Source of the DNA: Sneathiella sp.
GTDB lineage: Bacteria; Pseudomonadota; Alphaproteobacteria; Sneathiellales; Sneathiellaceae
NCBI RefSeq assembly: GCF_029233945.1
Contig: NZ_JARGOQ010000005.1
Coordinates: 1-57,071 of the forward strand
Reading direction: 5' to 3'
DNA: 57,071 nt
Shown: one piece after another, positions 18,331 through 26,406 of the stretch
Layout of the letters: each line of letters opens with the position of its first letter
Position numbering within the stretch: the first letter of the stretch is position 1
The notes under the pieces: model-generated
Databases searched by the model: none
What the model was told of the DNA's origin: nothing
What the model saw: the letters and a program-made list of their open reading frames with translations, nothing else
Made by a program: the position numbers and the translations under genes

Positions 18331-19170
18331 ATGGGTAAAATCATCGGCGGAATTGTTGTCGGCCTTATCGTTATCATAGCCATCGTTGTAGGCGTCTTAT
18401 ATTTCAATCTGGATAAAGTGATCATCGCGGCGGTCGAGAAATACGGCTCGGAAGTCACGAAAACGGATGTTGTCCTGAGTGAAGTCGATCTGGATGTGAC
18501 AAGTGGTAAGGGAACCCTCAAAGGTTTTAGCGTTGGTAATCCGGAAGGGTTCGAGGAAGATCATTCCATTAAATTCGACAGTGTTTCGGTCGAGGTCGAT
18601 ATTGCCGGCACAAATGATAAAATTGTCCATATACGTGAGATCCGGGTCGAAAACCCGTCGGTAATTTATGAGGTAAACCAGACGACTAACAACCTCGATA
18701 CCATTCGAAACAATGTCGATGCCTTCATGAAGGAAAATGGGTTGTCGGGCGGAGAGAAGCCCGCTGAAAGTAGCGATGAGAGCGGGCCGAAGGTCATTAT
18801 CGACAACATTTTCATTAATGGTGGTCAGGTCTTGGTCAAGGCGGATATGCTGGCTGGCCAAAAAATCGAGAGCAGACTTCCGAATATTCAGATGAGCAAT
18901 ATCGGCAAGGAGGAAGGCGGCGCAAGCCCCGGAGAGGTTGCCGCAAAAATCATTGACGCGCTGACCGGAAAAGCCATGAATGTGATCACCGACCTCGGGA
19001 TTGGCAAGAATCTCGGATCATTGCTCGAAAATGCGGGCGATCTTGTAAACAAGACGGGCGTTGGAGAAGCTGCCGGCAAAGCCGGTGAAGCCGCAAAGGA
19101 TGTGACAAAGGGGGCAACCGATGCGGTTGATGGCGCTGGCAAATCCATCAAAAAGCTGTTGGGTGATTAA
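18331..19170 (+). CDS. membrane-anchored AsmA-like periplasmic protein
   Basis: 279 residues. An N-terminal membrane anchor (GKIIGGIVVGLIVIIAIVVGVLYF) is followed by an extended periplasmic domain (LSEVDLDVTSGKGTLKGFSVGNPEGF and FDSVSVEVDIAGTNDKIVHIREIRVENPSVIYEVN) with the beta pattern of AsmA/DUF748-type proteins. The tail is Ala/Gly/Lys-rich (AGKAGEAAKDVTKGATDAVDGAGKSIKKLLG) and probably helical. AsmA-like proteins are thought to help move lipid between membranes. The Shine-Dalgarno AAAGGGG favours ATG 18331 over ATG 18322, which lies one base behind it. The MscS-type channel gene follows by 26 bases, so the two are likely an operon for envelope maintenance. Confidence 0.78.
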   Translation: MGKIIGGIVVGLIVIIAIVVGVLYFNLDKVIIAAVEKYGSEVTKTDVVLSEVDLDVTSGKGTLKGFSVGNPEGFEEDHSIKFDSVSVEVDIAGTNDKIVHIREIRVENPSVIYEVNQTTNNLDTIRNNVDAFMKENGLSGGEKPAESSDESGPKVIIDNIFINGGQVLVKADMLAGQKIESRLPNIQMSNIGKEEGGASPGEVAAKIIDALTGKAMNVITDLGIGKNLGSLLENAGDLVNKTGVGEAAGKAGEAAKDVTKGATDAVDGAGKSIKKLLGD

Positions 19171-19196
19171 GGTCGCGGTAGAGTAAGCAAAAGACA

Positions 19197-20069
19197 ATGG
19201 AAAATGTAAATGAGAATATTGAGACCGTCTCGGTCTGGATAGACTTTGCCACCGATTTTGCTATCGAGTACGGATTTCAGATACTTGGGGCTGTTGTCTT
19301 TCTATTATTCGGCCTGCTCGTTGCCAACTGGATTGGAAATCGGCTGATCGGTCTGGCGCTGGCCAAGAATATCGATATCACCCTGTCCCAGTTTTTGGGA
19401 AGCGTCGCCAAGGCGATACTGATCATTCTCCTGATCATCATCACTCTTGGCAATTTCGGAGTGAGCATTGCTCCGCTTATCGCGCTTGCCGGTGCCGTTA
19501 CTTTCGGTGTGACACTCGCCTTGCAGGGGCCAATATCCAACTTCGGAGCGGGTATTGCCATTATCCTGACCCGGCCATTCGTGATCGGCAACGTTATTAC
19601 AGTTCAAGGGGTAAGCGGCGTGGTCGAGCGCATCTCCCTCGGCGTCACCTTCCTCACCGGCGAAGATGGCGAGCAAATTGCCGTTCCAAACAAGGAGATT
19701 GTCGGTCAGGTCATCGTCAATTCCATGGAAGTGCGGATTGTCGAGAGTAATTTCTGCATTTCCGCCGATGTCGACGCGGACAAGGTAATCAGGCTGGTAC
19801 AGGAAGCTCTTGAAAAGATTGAAGAGAGAGACAAATCCCAAGCCCCGCAGGTCGGCATACAGGATTTCACCTATGGCGGCCTTGTCATCGGCACCCGCGT
19901 CTGGGTTCCCGGTCTTCAGTATTTCGAGGATCGCTATATCATTAATGCCGCAATCTATGGCGCCTTGCAGGACAATGGCATTGAACTGATGAAATTTGCG
20001 GGCACGAGCCTTGCCTTACCTAAATTGAACGAAGGGACCGGCCCCGCTACCCCTCCTCCAATTTTATGA
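19197..20069 (+). CDS. small-conductance mechanosensitive channel (MscS family)
   Basis: 290 residues with three N-terminal membrane segments. The pore-lining helix is rich in Gly and Ala (IALAGAVTFGVTLALQGPISNFGAGIAIILTRPF), followed by the beta domain (VISVQ-like GNVITVQGVSGVVERISLGVTFL, VPNKEIVGQVIVN) and the cytoplasmic alpha/beta domain. Length and motif order match compact MscS proteins that open on membrane tension during hypo-osmotic shock. It sits in the inner membrane and probably shares a transcript with the AsmA-like gene upstream. The tail LPKLNEGTGPATPPPIL is proline-rich. Confidence 0.93.
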   Translation: MENVNENIETVSVWIDFATDFAIEYGFQILGAVVFLLFGLLVANWIGNRLIGLALAKNIDITLSQFLGSVAKAILIILLIIITLGNFGVSIAPLIALAGAVTFGVTLALQGPISNFGAGIAIILTRPFVIGNVITVQGVSGVVERISLGVTFLTGEDGEQIAVPNKEIVGQVIVNSMEVRIVESNFCISADVDADKVIRLVQEALEKIEERDKSQAPQVGIQDFTYGGLVIGTRVWVPGLQYFEDRYIINAAIYGALQDNGIELMKFAGTSLALPKLNEGTGPATPPPIL

Positions 20070-20171
20070 AGACCGATTTGATATAAACTTCTCAAGAAAG
20101 CTAAAATTCCGATAACATTCATGCCCGTTCCCCGATAGAATAGGCAGTGACGGGAAAAGGGATCAACTCAC

Positions 20172-20312
20172 ATGAAATATGTAATCATTGCAGGCGCGGC
20201 TCTCATCCTCATGGGATGTGCAAAATTTTCGATCGATAACCCCAACCCCTACAGCGTCTATACTTACGGCAATTCAGATTGCTGCCAACCGGGCAACAGC
20301 CCGCGCCGATAA
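20172..20312 (+). CDS. 46-residue predicted lipoprotein
   Basis: A short gene: ATG at 20172, TAA at 20310-20312, with AAGGGA nine bases upstream. The protein has a lipoprotein signal (MKYVIIAGAALILMGC, lipobox LMGC with Cys16 as the lipidation site) and a mature part of only 31 residues (AKFSIDNPNPYSVYTYG, then a DCCQPG cysteine pair). It lies 20 bases before the DUF3237 gene, so the two may be co-transcribed. I know no family for it. The combination of ribosome site, positively charged start, hydrophobic core and lipobox makes chance unlikely. Confidence 0.65.
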   Translation: MKYVIIAGAALILMGCAKFSIDNPNPYSVYTYGNSDCCQPGNSPRR

Positions 20313-20332
20313 TAATAACAAAGGATAACGCC

Positions 20333-20794
20333 ATGTCTGAAATGAAGGTGATACATGCGTTTGATATGCAGCTTTCAGTTAAAACGCCGATTGCTGATCT
20401 CGGAAAAACTCCACTGGGCGGACGACTGATAGCCGAGGTTACAGGCGGCGATGTCACCGGCCCCATGCTCAATGGCCATATACAGGGCGGCGGCGCGGAC
20501 TGGCTACTGCTACGCGACGACGGCGTTATGCAGCTGGATGTGCGGCTGACAATCGAGGCGGAAGACGGCGGGTTGATCTACACACGCTACGAAGGGCTTC
20601 GCCATGGGCCAAAAGAGGTTATGGAAAAAATGGCACGGGGAGAGGAAGTCGATCCCAGCCAGTTCTACTTTCGCATCTCGCCGCGTTTCGAAACCGCTTC
20701 CGAGCCGCATCTATGGCTGAACAGGCATCTCTTCGTCGGCACCGGAGCGCGCAACGCCCAAGGTCCGAAATACAGCGTCTTTAAAGTAGAGTAG
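20333..20794 (+). CDS. DUF3237 domain-containing protein (UPF0311)
   Basis: 153 residues, soluble. The pattern is that of the DUF3237 beta-barrel family: FDMQLSVKTPIADLGKTPLGGRLIAEVTGGDVTGPMLNGHIQGGGADWLLLRDDGVMQLDVRLTIEAEDGGLIYTRYEGLR and the ending FYFRISPRFETASEPHLWLNRHLFVGTGAR. No catalytic role is established. The start ATG 20333 (MSEMKVIHAF) is chosen over the longer in-frame extension that would overlap the lipoprotein gene. It converges on the DUF4136 gene with 14 bases between stops. Confidence 0.85.
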   Translation: MSEMKVIHAFDMQLSVKTPIADLGKTPLGGRLIAEVTGGDVTGPMLNGHIQGGGADWLLLRDDGVMQLDVRLTIEAEDGGLIYTRYEGLRHGPKEVMEKMARGEEVDPSQFYFRISPRFETASEPHLWLNRHLFVGTGARNAQGPKYSVFKVE

Positions 20795-20808
20795 GTAGAC
20801 TATCCTCC

Positions 20809-21432
20809 CTATTCGCAGGACCCGTCCCAGGGAATGCTGATAAATACGGTCTTTCCATCTACGCCTGGGAAATCCTGAAATAACGCATCCAGCACCTCAT
20901 CGAAGACACCGGTAAGTGTCGGGCATCGTCCAGCGGACTGCGCGCGCCCTTCATAAATCCGGATCGGATTGGCCGAGCCTGCGGTCTTCCCTTCGACAAT
21001 ATCAATTGCGATGAACCGGTTATATTCCACCCAGGTCTGAGTGTTGTAGGTTCGCCCGATTGAGCCGCCATAAAACGGCCCGCTGCCACCATATACACCA
21101 AGCCCAAGGCCCCCGAACACAGGGGAGGAACTGGTTGATGCGCGCGGTTCCGTCCCGTCGACACCATAGGAGACATAGGCGATATAATCCGGATCCGGCA
21201 GGTCCTCTCGCACAACCAAACCCACAAACCTGAGTTTATTGGCAATTTTCGGTCGGTAGTTCAGGAATTCAAGGCTCGATTCTTTTGCCTCCGGCTGCGC
21301 CCGGATCACAATAGTTTTGCCTTTGATACTGGAAAGTTCCGGCGTGAAAAAGGCGGTTACGTTTGCTTCTACCGTCGGCTTGGCGCAGGCCGCCAACAAC
21401 AGGCCGGTGATAATTAGAAAGAAAACTCTCAT
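20809..21432 (-). CDS. DUF4136 domain lipoprotein
   Basis: 207 residues. A lipoprotein signal peptide (MRVFFLIITGLLLAAC, lipobox LAAC) precedes a domain in which short Gly/Ser/Tyr-rich loops (VFGGLGLGVYGGSGPFYGG) interrupt beta strands, typical of the DUF4136 family found in outer-membrane-associated lipoproteins. The start at 21430-21432 has GGAG at suitable distance; a longer frame from 21483 lacks a signal peptide. Role unknown, presumably in the periplasm attached to the outer membrane. Confidence 0.78.
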   Translation of the reverse strand: MRVFFLIITGLLLAACAKPTVEANVTAFFTPELSSIKGKTIVIRAQPEAKESSLEFLNYRPKIANKLRFVGLVVREDLPDPDYIAYVSYGVDGTEPRASTSSSPVFGGLGLGVYGGSGPFYGGSIGRTYNTQTWVEYNRFIAIDIVEGKTAGSANPIRIYEGRAQSAGRCPTLTGVFDEVLDALFQDFPGVDGKTVFISIPWDGSCE

Positions 21433-21773
21433 AAACTCGCTCCAGCAGCTTCCTGATCGGAATAGTCTTATAATATTGTTCAATCAGCACCCTCAATCAA
21501 TAAGAGGTTGACCAGATCGCGGACTTTTTATCTGATTTTCCGAAAACAGTGTTAACCATATCCAGCAATTATTTTTACTTTTCATCAAATTCTCGCTATA
21601 ATTTAACCAGCGGTTTCTTTGAGATATTTGTCCGATCACATCGGTCAGGGCGAAAGGAAAATTGCAATAATCGCGTCGACTGCCTTAACCGACGAGAAAA
21701 AAACACAATCGGAAATCCATTATAACCGATTGGTAAATTTAATATTTAGGGGCACAGTAAAGGCGAATTCAAG
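21433..21773. other. 341-bp divergent intergenic region
   Basis: It separates the DUF4136 gene (minus) from the unrecognised gene (plus) and must hold both promoters. It is AT-rich. The inverted repeat CAATCGG (21706-21712) and CCGATTG (21726-21732), with a 13-base spacer, lies about 45 bases upstream of the plus-strand gene and could be an operator or a leader hairpin. No gene seen. Confidence 0.5.
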
Positions 21774-22316
21774 ATGAATGTTGATCTAATTGGCAAGCCT
21801 GCTTTCCTGACAGACATTAAATATGGCGATTTGTTCTACACGCAAATCGGTGAGCGGATTTATCCCTGTATCAAGACTTTTATGGTCAAGAATGATACGG
21901 AAATCATTGATTATGTTGTTTCCTTTATGCCATCGGAAAGAGACAGGTCTCAGCTTCCGCGATTGCTGGAAGAACGCAGCCTGACGGCGAAAACTGCGTA
22001 TCGCGTCTCTGGCCCCGTTTTTCGTTCTCTCATCACCGAGAGCGCATTGTTAATGGACGTTGAATATTGGCCCAAGCCGGGCATCGTGATCGAAAGTTCG
22101 GACGCAACCTATCTTACGGTAAAAGCTGGCCCGATGCCGCACAAGCTGATGTATCTTAATGTCAGTACCGGCGAGTTGCTGGCCGCACCGCCGAAAGCCC
22201 CGTTCGTCTTTGTCATGGAGTGGAAAATCATCCTGCAGCAGGCTGGCGGTGATCAAACGCTCATCCGTTTCCCGATGGGAAGCCCGACATTGCTCAAAAA
22301 AACGGCGGCACAATAG
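21774..22316 (+). CDS. hypothetical protein, family not recognised
   Basis: 180 residues, no signal peptide or membrane segment. It opens MNVDLIGKPAFLTDIKYGDLFYTQIGERIYPCIKTF and appears to be an alpha/beta or all-beta globular protein (alternating hydrophobics in IVIESSDATYLTVKAG and LMYLNVSTGELL). AAAGGCG lies eight bases before the ATG and codon use looks like its neighbours, so it is a real gene. It is preceded by a long divergent region with an inverted repeat and followed by tRNA-Val on the opposite strand. I cannot assign a function; the Cys and Pro pattern gives no catalytic motif. Confidence 0.7.
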   Translation: MNVDLIGKPAFLTDIKYGDLFYTQIGERIYPCIKTFMVKNDTEIIDYVVSFMPSERDRSQLPRLLEERSLTAKTAYRVSGPVFRSLITESALLMDVEYWPKPGIVIESSDATYLTVKAGPMPHKLMYLNVSTGELLAAPPKAPFVFVMEWKIILQQAGGDQTLIRFPMGSPTLLKKTAAQ

Positions 22317-22421
22317 TTCAAAGATTGCGGCTTACAGAGCGACGACGACACATCAACATCAAAGAACGGGCGAGGCAACAGCTTCGTCCGTTTTCATATT
22401 ATGAAGTCATAGGCCAGTGAA

Positions 22422-22498
22422 TGGTGGGCGTAACAAGATTCGAACTTGTGACCTCTGCGATGTCAACACAGCGCTCTAACCAACTGAGCTATACGCCC
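22422..22498 (-). tRNA. tRNA-Val (anticodon GAC)
   Basis: Read on the minus strand, the acceptor arm GGGCGUA pairs fully with UACGCCC. The D-arm contains AGCUCAGUUGGUUAGAGC. The anticodon loop is UUGACAU on a CUGUG/CGCAG stem, giving anticodon GAC (Val). The T-arm is ACAAG-UUCGAAU-CUUGU. The discriminator base is A and the 3' CCA is encoded at 22422-22424. All cloverleaf stems are intact. Confidence 0.97.
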
Positions 22499-22532
22499 CT
22501 ATGCGCGCATCATATGCGGCGGGAATTGGCGA

Positions 22533-22561
22533 CTTATAATGTGCCGTGAAGGCCATTGCAA
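22533..22561 (-). promoter_or_regulatory. promoter of tRNA-Val
   Basis: On the minus strand TTGCAA (22561-22556) and TATAAG (22538-22533) are separated by exactly 17 bases, a near-consensus sigma70 arrangement. The tRNA 5' end lies about 34 bases downstream of the -10. The -35 hexamer abuts the perfect palindrome at 22562-22579. Confidence 0.7.
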
Positions 22562-22579
22562 GCCCAATCTAGATTGGGC
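22562..22579. repeat. perfect 18-bp palindrome between cpdR and the tRNA-Val promoter
   Basis: GCCCAATCT followed directly by its reverse complement AGATTGGGC, with no spacer. It begins 27 bases after the cpdR stop and touches the -35 of the tRNA promoter. As RNA it would form a GC-capped hairpin with a small loop, so it may end the cpdR transcript, although no good T-run follows; it could also be a protein-binding site. Confidence 0.6.
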
Positions 22580-22606
22580 GGCGGATAAAGAAAAATCCAA
22601 CCGCAA

Positions 22607-22978
22607 TCAGGAAATGGCCCGGTCATCGAGAGCATTACGCACAGCCTCGACAAGGGAATTAAGATGAAACGGTTTTGAAAGGACTTTACTCACCCCGTCC
22701 ACCGTATCCAGCGCCTCCATCGCGACGGCGGAAAACCCGGTGATAAAGATCACCGGAAGGACGGGCTCCACCTCTCTGGCATGACGGGCAAGCTCGATTC
22801 CATTCATTCCCGGCATCACGAGATCCGAAATCAGGATATCCACCTGACCGACCCCAAGTGCCGGAAGGGCATCCTCCCCATCACTAAAAGCAAGAACTTC
22901 ATGCCCGGCATTTTCCAGGCTGCGCGCCAGAAAGGGACGCAAGTTATCATCATCTTCTGCGAGCAAAATACGCGCCAT
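22607..22978 (-). CDS. cpdR: response regulator CpdR (single receiver domain)
   Basis: 123 residues forming a single receiver domain. It starts MARILLAEDDDNLRPFLARSLENAGHEVLAF, has the phosphoacceptor Asp in ILISDLVMPGMNGIELARHA, and the switch Thr and Lys in VIFITGFSAVAM and VLSKPFHLNSLVEAVRNAL. This is the pattern of CpdR, which in its unphosphorylated form primes the ClpXP protease for regulated proteolysis in the alphaproteobacterial cell cycle and is controlled by the CckA-ChpT phosphorelay. The ATG at 22976-22978 reproduces the family start; an upstream TTG at 23005 would add nine residues. Its position beside tRNA-Val and N-formylglutamate amidohydrolase fits the neighbourhood I recall in other alphaproteobacteria. 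Confidence 0.88.
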   Translation of the reverse strand: MARILLAEDDDNLRPFLARSLENAGHEVLAFSDGEDALPALGVGQVDILISDLVMPGMNGIELARHAREVEPVLPVIFITGFSAVAMEALDTVDGVSKVLSKPFHLNSLVEAVRNALDDRAIS

Positions 22979-23096
22979 GGCAAAATCTACATAATTGTCA
23001 TTCAAATACTAATCGGAATTAGACTATACTATTCAGGAACGGCTGGCAAAATGAGCGCGAATAAATTTAGTGGCAACATAGGTGAGCACCCCGATC

Positions 23097-23972
23097 ATGG
23101 CGGTTTTTGCATCCCCCGTAAAGATTGAGTGGCCCTCGGAGTGGCGCATACCCTTCGTGTTTTCCTCCCCTCATAGTGGCCGGAACTATCCGAAAGAATT
23201 TATCGAAACCGCGAAGCTGGACTTCAAACGGCTCCGCCAGTCTGAGGATTTTTTGGTTGATGAGCTGTTTGCCTGCGCGCCCGATTATGGTGCGCCATTA
23301 TTGTCTGCGGAGTTCCCGCGCGCTTATTGCGATGCCAACCGCGAAGCCTTCGAGCTTGACCCGCATATGTATAAGACGCCTCTGCCCGATTATGTCATGA
23401 CGGCCAGCCCGCGCCTGACCAGCGGGATCGGCACCATCCCGAAAGTTGTCGGCGCCGGTCAGGAGATATATGGGGAAAAACTCGACTTTGAGGAAGCCCA
23501 ACGGCGTATCAATGAATGCTATTTTCCATATCACCATGCCCTTCGGTTATTGCTTGAAGAGGGCCGGAAAAAATTCGGTTATGTCTATTTACTGGATTGC
23601 CATTCCATGCCCTCCGCCACCCTGTCTCGGAGCGGCTCGCTCCTTCGAATGACAGACAGAAGGCCGGATATCATACTTGGCAACAGATATGGCACTTCCT
23701 GCGGACCGCAGCTTTTTGAGGAGGTTTTCACACGGCTTGAAGAGCATGACTACCATGTCGGCCAAAATTCTCCTTACGCAGGTGGTTATATAACGGCTCA
23801 CTATGGAAATCCGGAAAAAAATATACATGCCCTGCAGATCGAGATTAACCGGGCACTCTATATGGACCAAAAGAGCCTGCAGCCCAATGAAGGCTTTGAC
23901 ATTCTCAAAAAGGCAATCGCCGGGTTCGTGCGCGACATGAGTTCTGGCTATAGCTCATTACTGACGGCCTAA
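23097..23972 (+). CDS. N-formylglutamate amidohydrolase
   Basis: 291 residues of the FGase family. Conserved segments include PFVFSSPHSGRNYP, DFLVDELF, LDCHSMPSA, ILGNRYGTSC and NSPYAGGYITAHYGNP, with an EINRALYMD segment near the end. The enzyme hydrolyses N-formyl-L-glutamate to glutamate and formate, the last step of one histidine-degradation route, with a bound metal. No other hut gene is nearby, so it may act on another formyl or acyl substrate. It is divergent from cpdR across 118 bases. ATG 23097 is preferred; a GTG at 23082 is an alternative. Confidence 0.87.
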   Translation: MAVFASPVKIEWPSEWRIPFVFSSPHSGRNYPKEFIETAKLDFKRLRQSEDFLVDELFACAPDYGAPLLSAEFPRAYCDANREAFELDPHMYKTPLPDYVMTASPRLTSGIGTIPKVVGAGQEIYGEKLDFEEAQRRINECYFPYHHALRLLLEEGRKKFGYVYLLDCHSMPSATLSRSGSLLRMTDRRPDIILGNRYGTSCGPQLFEEVFTRLEEHDYHVGQNSPYAGGYITAHYGNPEKNIHALQIEINRALYMDQKSLQPNEGFDILKKAIAGFVRDMSSGYSSLLTA

Positions 23973-23994
23973 CATAAATGAGAGATTTGGCCGC

Positions 23995-24495
23995 ATGATA
24001 GTAAGACCCTCTATCGCAGATGATATTGCCTCCATTACGGATATCTATGCGGCAAGTGTTTTGACAGGCTTTGGCACTTTCGAGATCGTGCCGCCTGACG
24101 TGACAGAGATGACAGCCCGCAGAAATGCCATCCTTGAGCAGCAACTCCCCTATCTGGTCGCAGAGCAAACCGGAGACGTGGTCGGTTTCGCTTATGCTGG
24201 CGCCTATCGCCCGCGGCCCGCCTATTATAATACAGTGGAAAATTCTATTTATGTCCGGGAGGATGCTAGAGGAAAAGGCGTCGGAAAAGCTCTCCTCTCC
24301 GTCCTAATTGATGAATGCCGGAAGGCGGACAAAAAGCAGATGATCGCTGTCATCGGAGACTCCGGCAATCGGGGATCCATCAAGCTGCATCAAAGCTTCG
24401 GCTTTCGCCTCGTCGGCATCCTGGAATCGGTCGGCCATAAGCATAATCAATGGCTTGATACGGTGATTATGCAAAAAAACCTGACGGAAGATTAA
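23995..24495 (+). CDS. GNAT acetyltransferase (phosphinothricin/methionine-sulfone N-acetyltransferase type)
   Basis: 166 residues. Family features: the opening IVRPSIADDIASITDIYAASV, YLVAEQTGDVVGFAYAGAYRPRPAYYNTVENSIYV, the acetyl-CoA loop RGKGVGKALLSVLIDEC, and HQSFGFRLVGILESVGHKHNQWLDTVIMQ. These match the PAT/MnaT branch, which N-acetylates amino-acid-like compounds such as phosphinothricin or methionine derivatives. Cytoplasmic. It follows the N-formylglutamate amidohydrolase by 22 bases and is probably in the same transcript. Confidence 0.87.
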   Translation: MIVRPSIADDIASITDIYAASVLTGFGTFEIVPPDVTEMTARRNAILEQQLPYLVAEQTGDVVGFAYAGAYRPRPAYYNTVENSIYVREDARGKGVGKALLSVLIDECRKADKKQMIAVIGDSGNRGSIKLHQSFGFRLVGILESVGHKHNQWLDTVIMQKNLTED

Positions 24496-24537
24496 AACTG
24501 GCGCGCTATTTGCTCCTCTTTGGGCAGGAGGATGTAA

Positions 24538-25239
24538 ATGCGTATATTAACCTGGTCACTTGCTTTTATTCTGATTGCCTTGCCGATGTCTGTTTCCAAT
24601 GCAGCGAGCGTCATTGCAAAAGCCCCGCAACACGCAGAAACCTGCGGCAAAGCGGTGGCGGCTGCTGAACAGGAATACCGCTTGCCGAAGCGGCTCCTGA
24701 CGGCTGTATCGCTGACCGAGAGCGGTCACTGGCACAAGGAGAAGCAGGAAATGATTGCCTGGCCCTGGACCGTTTATGCCGAGGGACGGGGGAGATACCT
24801 GCCCAGCAAGGAAGACGCCATTAAGGAAGTGAAGACGCTTAAGGCAAAAGGCGTCAAGAATATTGACGTCGGCTGCATGCAGGTCAATCTCCATTATCAC
24901 CCGGAAGCCTTTGAGGATCTGGAGGCTGCCCTCGATCCCAAACAGAATACACAATATGCCGCGAAACTCCTGAAAAGCCTCAGAGAGGAAAGTCGCTCCT
25001 GGAACATTGCGATCGCCCATTATCACTCCCGCACGCAGAAATTTAATGTTCCCTATCGCAAGAAAGTCCTGAGAATCTGGCAGAATGAGCGCCGCAAGGA
25101 TACCGAAACACGAATGGCCGCTACGCGGGAAGCTTACAAACTCAAGCGGGAGCAACTTGCCGAACGGATCAAGGAAGCGAGCCAGCGCCGTTTCACGAAG
25201 GAAAATCAGCAGAAGCTGGCGATGAGCCCGCCATCCTGA
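24538..25239 (+). CDS. lytic transglycosylase-type protein (SLT domain)
   Basis: 233 residues. Sec signal peptide (MRILTWSLAFILIALPMSVSNAAS). The SLT/lysozyme-like core has AAAEQEYRLPKRLLTAVSLTESGHW, where the Glu after T is the expected catalytic acid, then NIDVGCMQVNLHYHPEAFEDLEAALDPKQNTQYAAKLLKSL and IAIAHYHSR. The C-terminus is charged and helical. It should cleave peptidoglycan glycan strands in the periplasm. It stands 42 bases after the acetyltransferase gene and converges on ada with 7 bases between. Confidence 0.88.
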   Translation: MRILTWSLAFILIALPMSVSNAASVIAKAPQHAETCGKAVAAAEQEYRLPKRLLTAVSLTESGHWHKEKQEMIAWPWTVYAEGRGRYLPSKEDAIKEVKTLKAKGVKNIDVGCMQVNLHYHPEAFEDLEAALDPKQNTQYAAKLLKSLREESRSWNIAIAHYHSRTQKFNVPYRKKVLRIWQNERRKDTETRMAATREAYKLKREQLAERIKEASQRRFTKENQQKLAMSPPS

Positions 25240-25246
25240 TTAAAAC

Positions 25247-26305
25247 TTATTGCGCGCCTTCCCAGCTGCGCAAGGCCTCTTTCCGCTCCAACCCCCAACG
25301 ATATCCATGCAGCTTACCGTCAGTACCGATAACCCGGTGGCATGGAACGATCAGGGAAACTGGATTTGTCGCACAGGCACGCCCCACAGCGCGGGCTGAT
25401 TTCGGCGCACCCATGCCTTCGGCCAACTCCCGATATGTCTTCGTTTTACCTGGCCCAATCTGCAGCAAGGCTTGCCACACACGCCGCTGAAAGGCGGTAC
25501 CATACATATCAAGTGGAATTTCCGGCAGGACCGTGGAAGATTCTTGCAAAAACCCCACAATCACCTTTGTCCAGTCCGCGAGCAGGCCAACATCAGCCGC
25601 GATCTCAGCCTGAGGAAACTCCCGCGCGAGCTCATCAACCAGTGCTTCCTTATCGTCTCCAAAATAGATAGCGCAGACGCCATGGCGCGTCCCGGCAACC
25701 AACATCAACCCGAGAAAACAATCCGCAAAGGCATAGGCTATCTCCGCCCCTGCCCCGCCCTTTGCATAGGACGCTGGCGTCATGCCGAGGCGGGCATGAG
25801 CCTTTTCATAAAGCCGGGAGGAGGATCCGAATCCGGCACCATAGGCCGCCTCCGACACCGTTTCGCCGGCCTTCACATTTTCCTTGAAGGCAATCGTCCG
25901 GCGATTGTCATAATAATCCATCGGAGAAATACCGAGGATCTTTTTGAAACTGCGGGAGAGATGATCCTCGCTGTATCCGGTTTCGCTCGCCAGCCATCGA
26001 AGGCTGAGTTTCTCATCCGCTTTCTCTGTTATATGCCGCTCGATCAACTGACAAATCTGGCGGGCCAGCGACAGCCCCGGATCGGCAATTTTCACCAAAT
26101 CCGGACGACAGCGGCGGCAGGCACGAAATCCATCAGCTTCAGCCAGTTCCGGTAAATCAAAAAACCGTACATTTTCCGGCTTGGGGTTGCGCGCCGGGCA
26201 GGAAGGACGACAGTAAATCCCCGTCGTCTTGACCCCATAAACAAACTTGCCGTCTTCGGCCTTATCGCGGGTCAGGATTGCGTTCAGTCTTGAATCATTC
26301 GTCAT
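25247..26305 (-). CDS. ada: Ada: methylphosphotriester/O6-methylguanine-DNA methyltransferase and transcription regulator
   Basis: 352 residues, full-length Ada. The N-terminal zinc and methyl-acceptor domain has FVYGVKTTGIYCRPSCPARNP and GFRACRRCRPD, supplying four Cys. An AraC-type helix-turn-helix follows (LASETGYSEDHLSRSFKKILG). The C-terminal alkyltransferase carries the active-site PCHRVIG in NPVSLIVPCHRVIG. Ada repairs alkylated DNA and, once methylated, activates adaptive-response genes including its own. The start MTNDSRLNAIL (26303-26305) is preferred over an in-frame TTG at 26323. Confidence 0.93.
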   Translation of the reverse strand: MTNDSRLNAILTRDKAEDGKFVYGVKTTGIYCRPSCPARNPKPENVRFFDLPELAEADGFRACRRCRPDLVKIADPGLSLARQICQLIERHITEKADEKLSLRWLASETGYSEDHLSRSFKKILGISPMDYYDNRRTIAFKENVKAGETVSEAAYGAGFGSSSRLYEKAHARLGMTPASYAKGGAGAEIAYAFADCFLGLMLVAGTRHGVCAIYFGDDKEALVDELAREFPQAEIAADVGLLADWTKVIVGFLQESSTVLPEIPLDMYGTAFQRRVWQALLQIGPGKTKTYRELAEGMGAPKSARAVGRACATNPVSLIVPCHRVIGTDGKLHGYRWGLERKEALRSWEGAQ

Positions 26306-26406
26306 TTTCTTGGTCCATCTCAATTACATTGAGAGGTAATCTAAGCAACTCATCAAATACCGACTATCCGATTTCCGAGATTATATCGCCGCCCTGCTTG
26401 GTAAGA

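Noticed and set aside
25472-26155. A 227-codon frame on the plus strand
   Set aside because: Antisense to ada, which has all its catalytic motifs.
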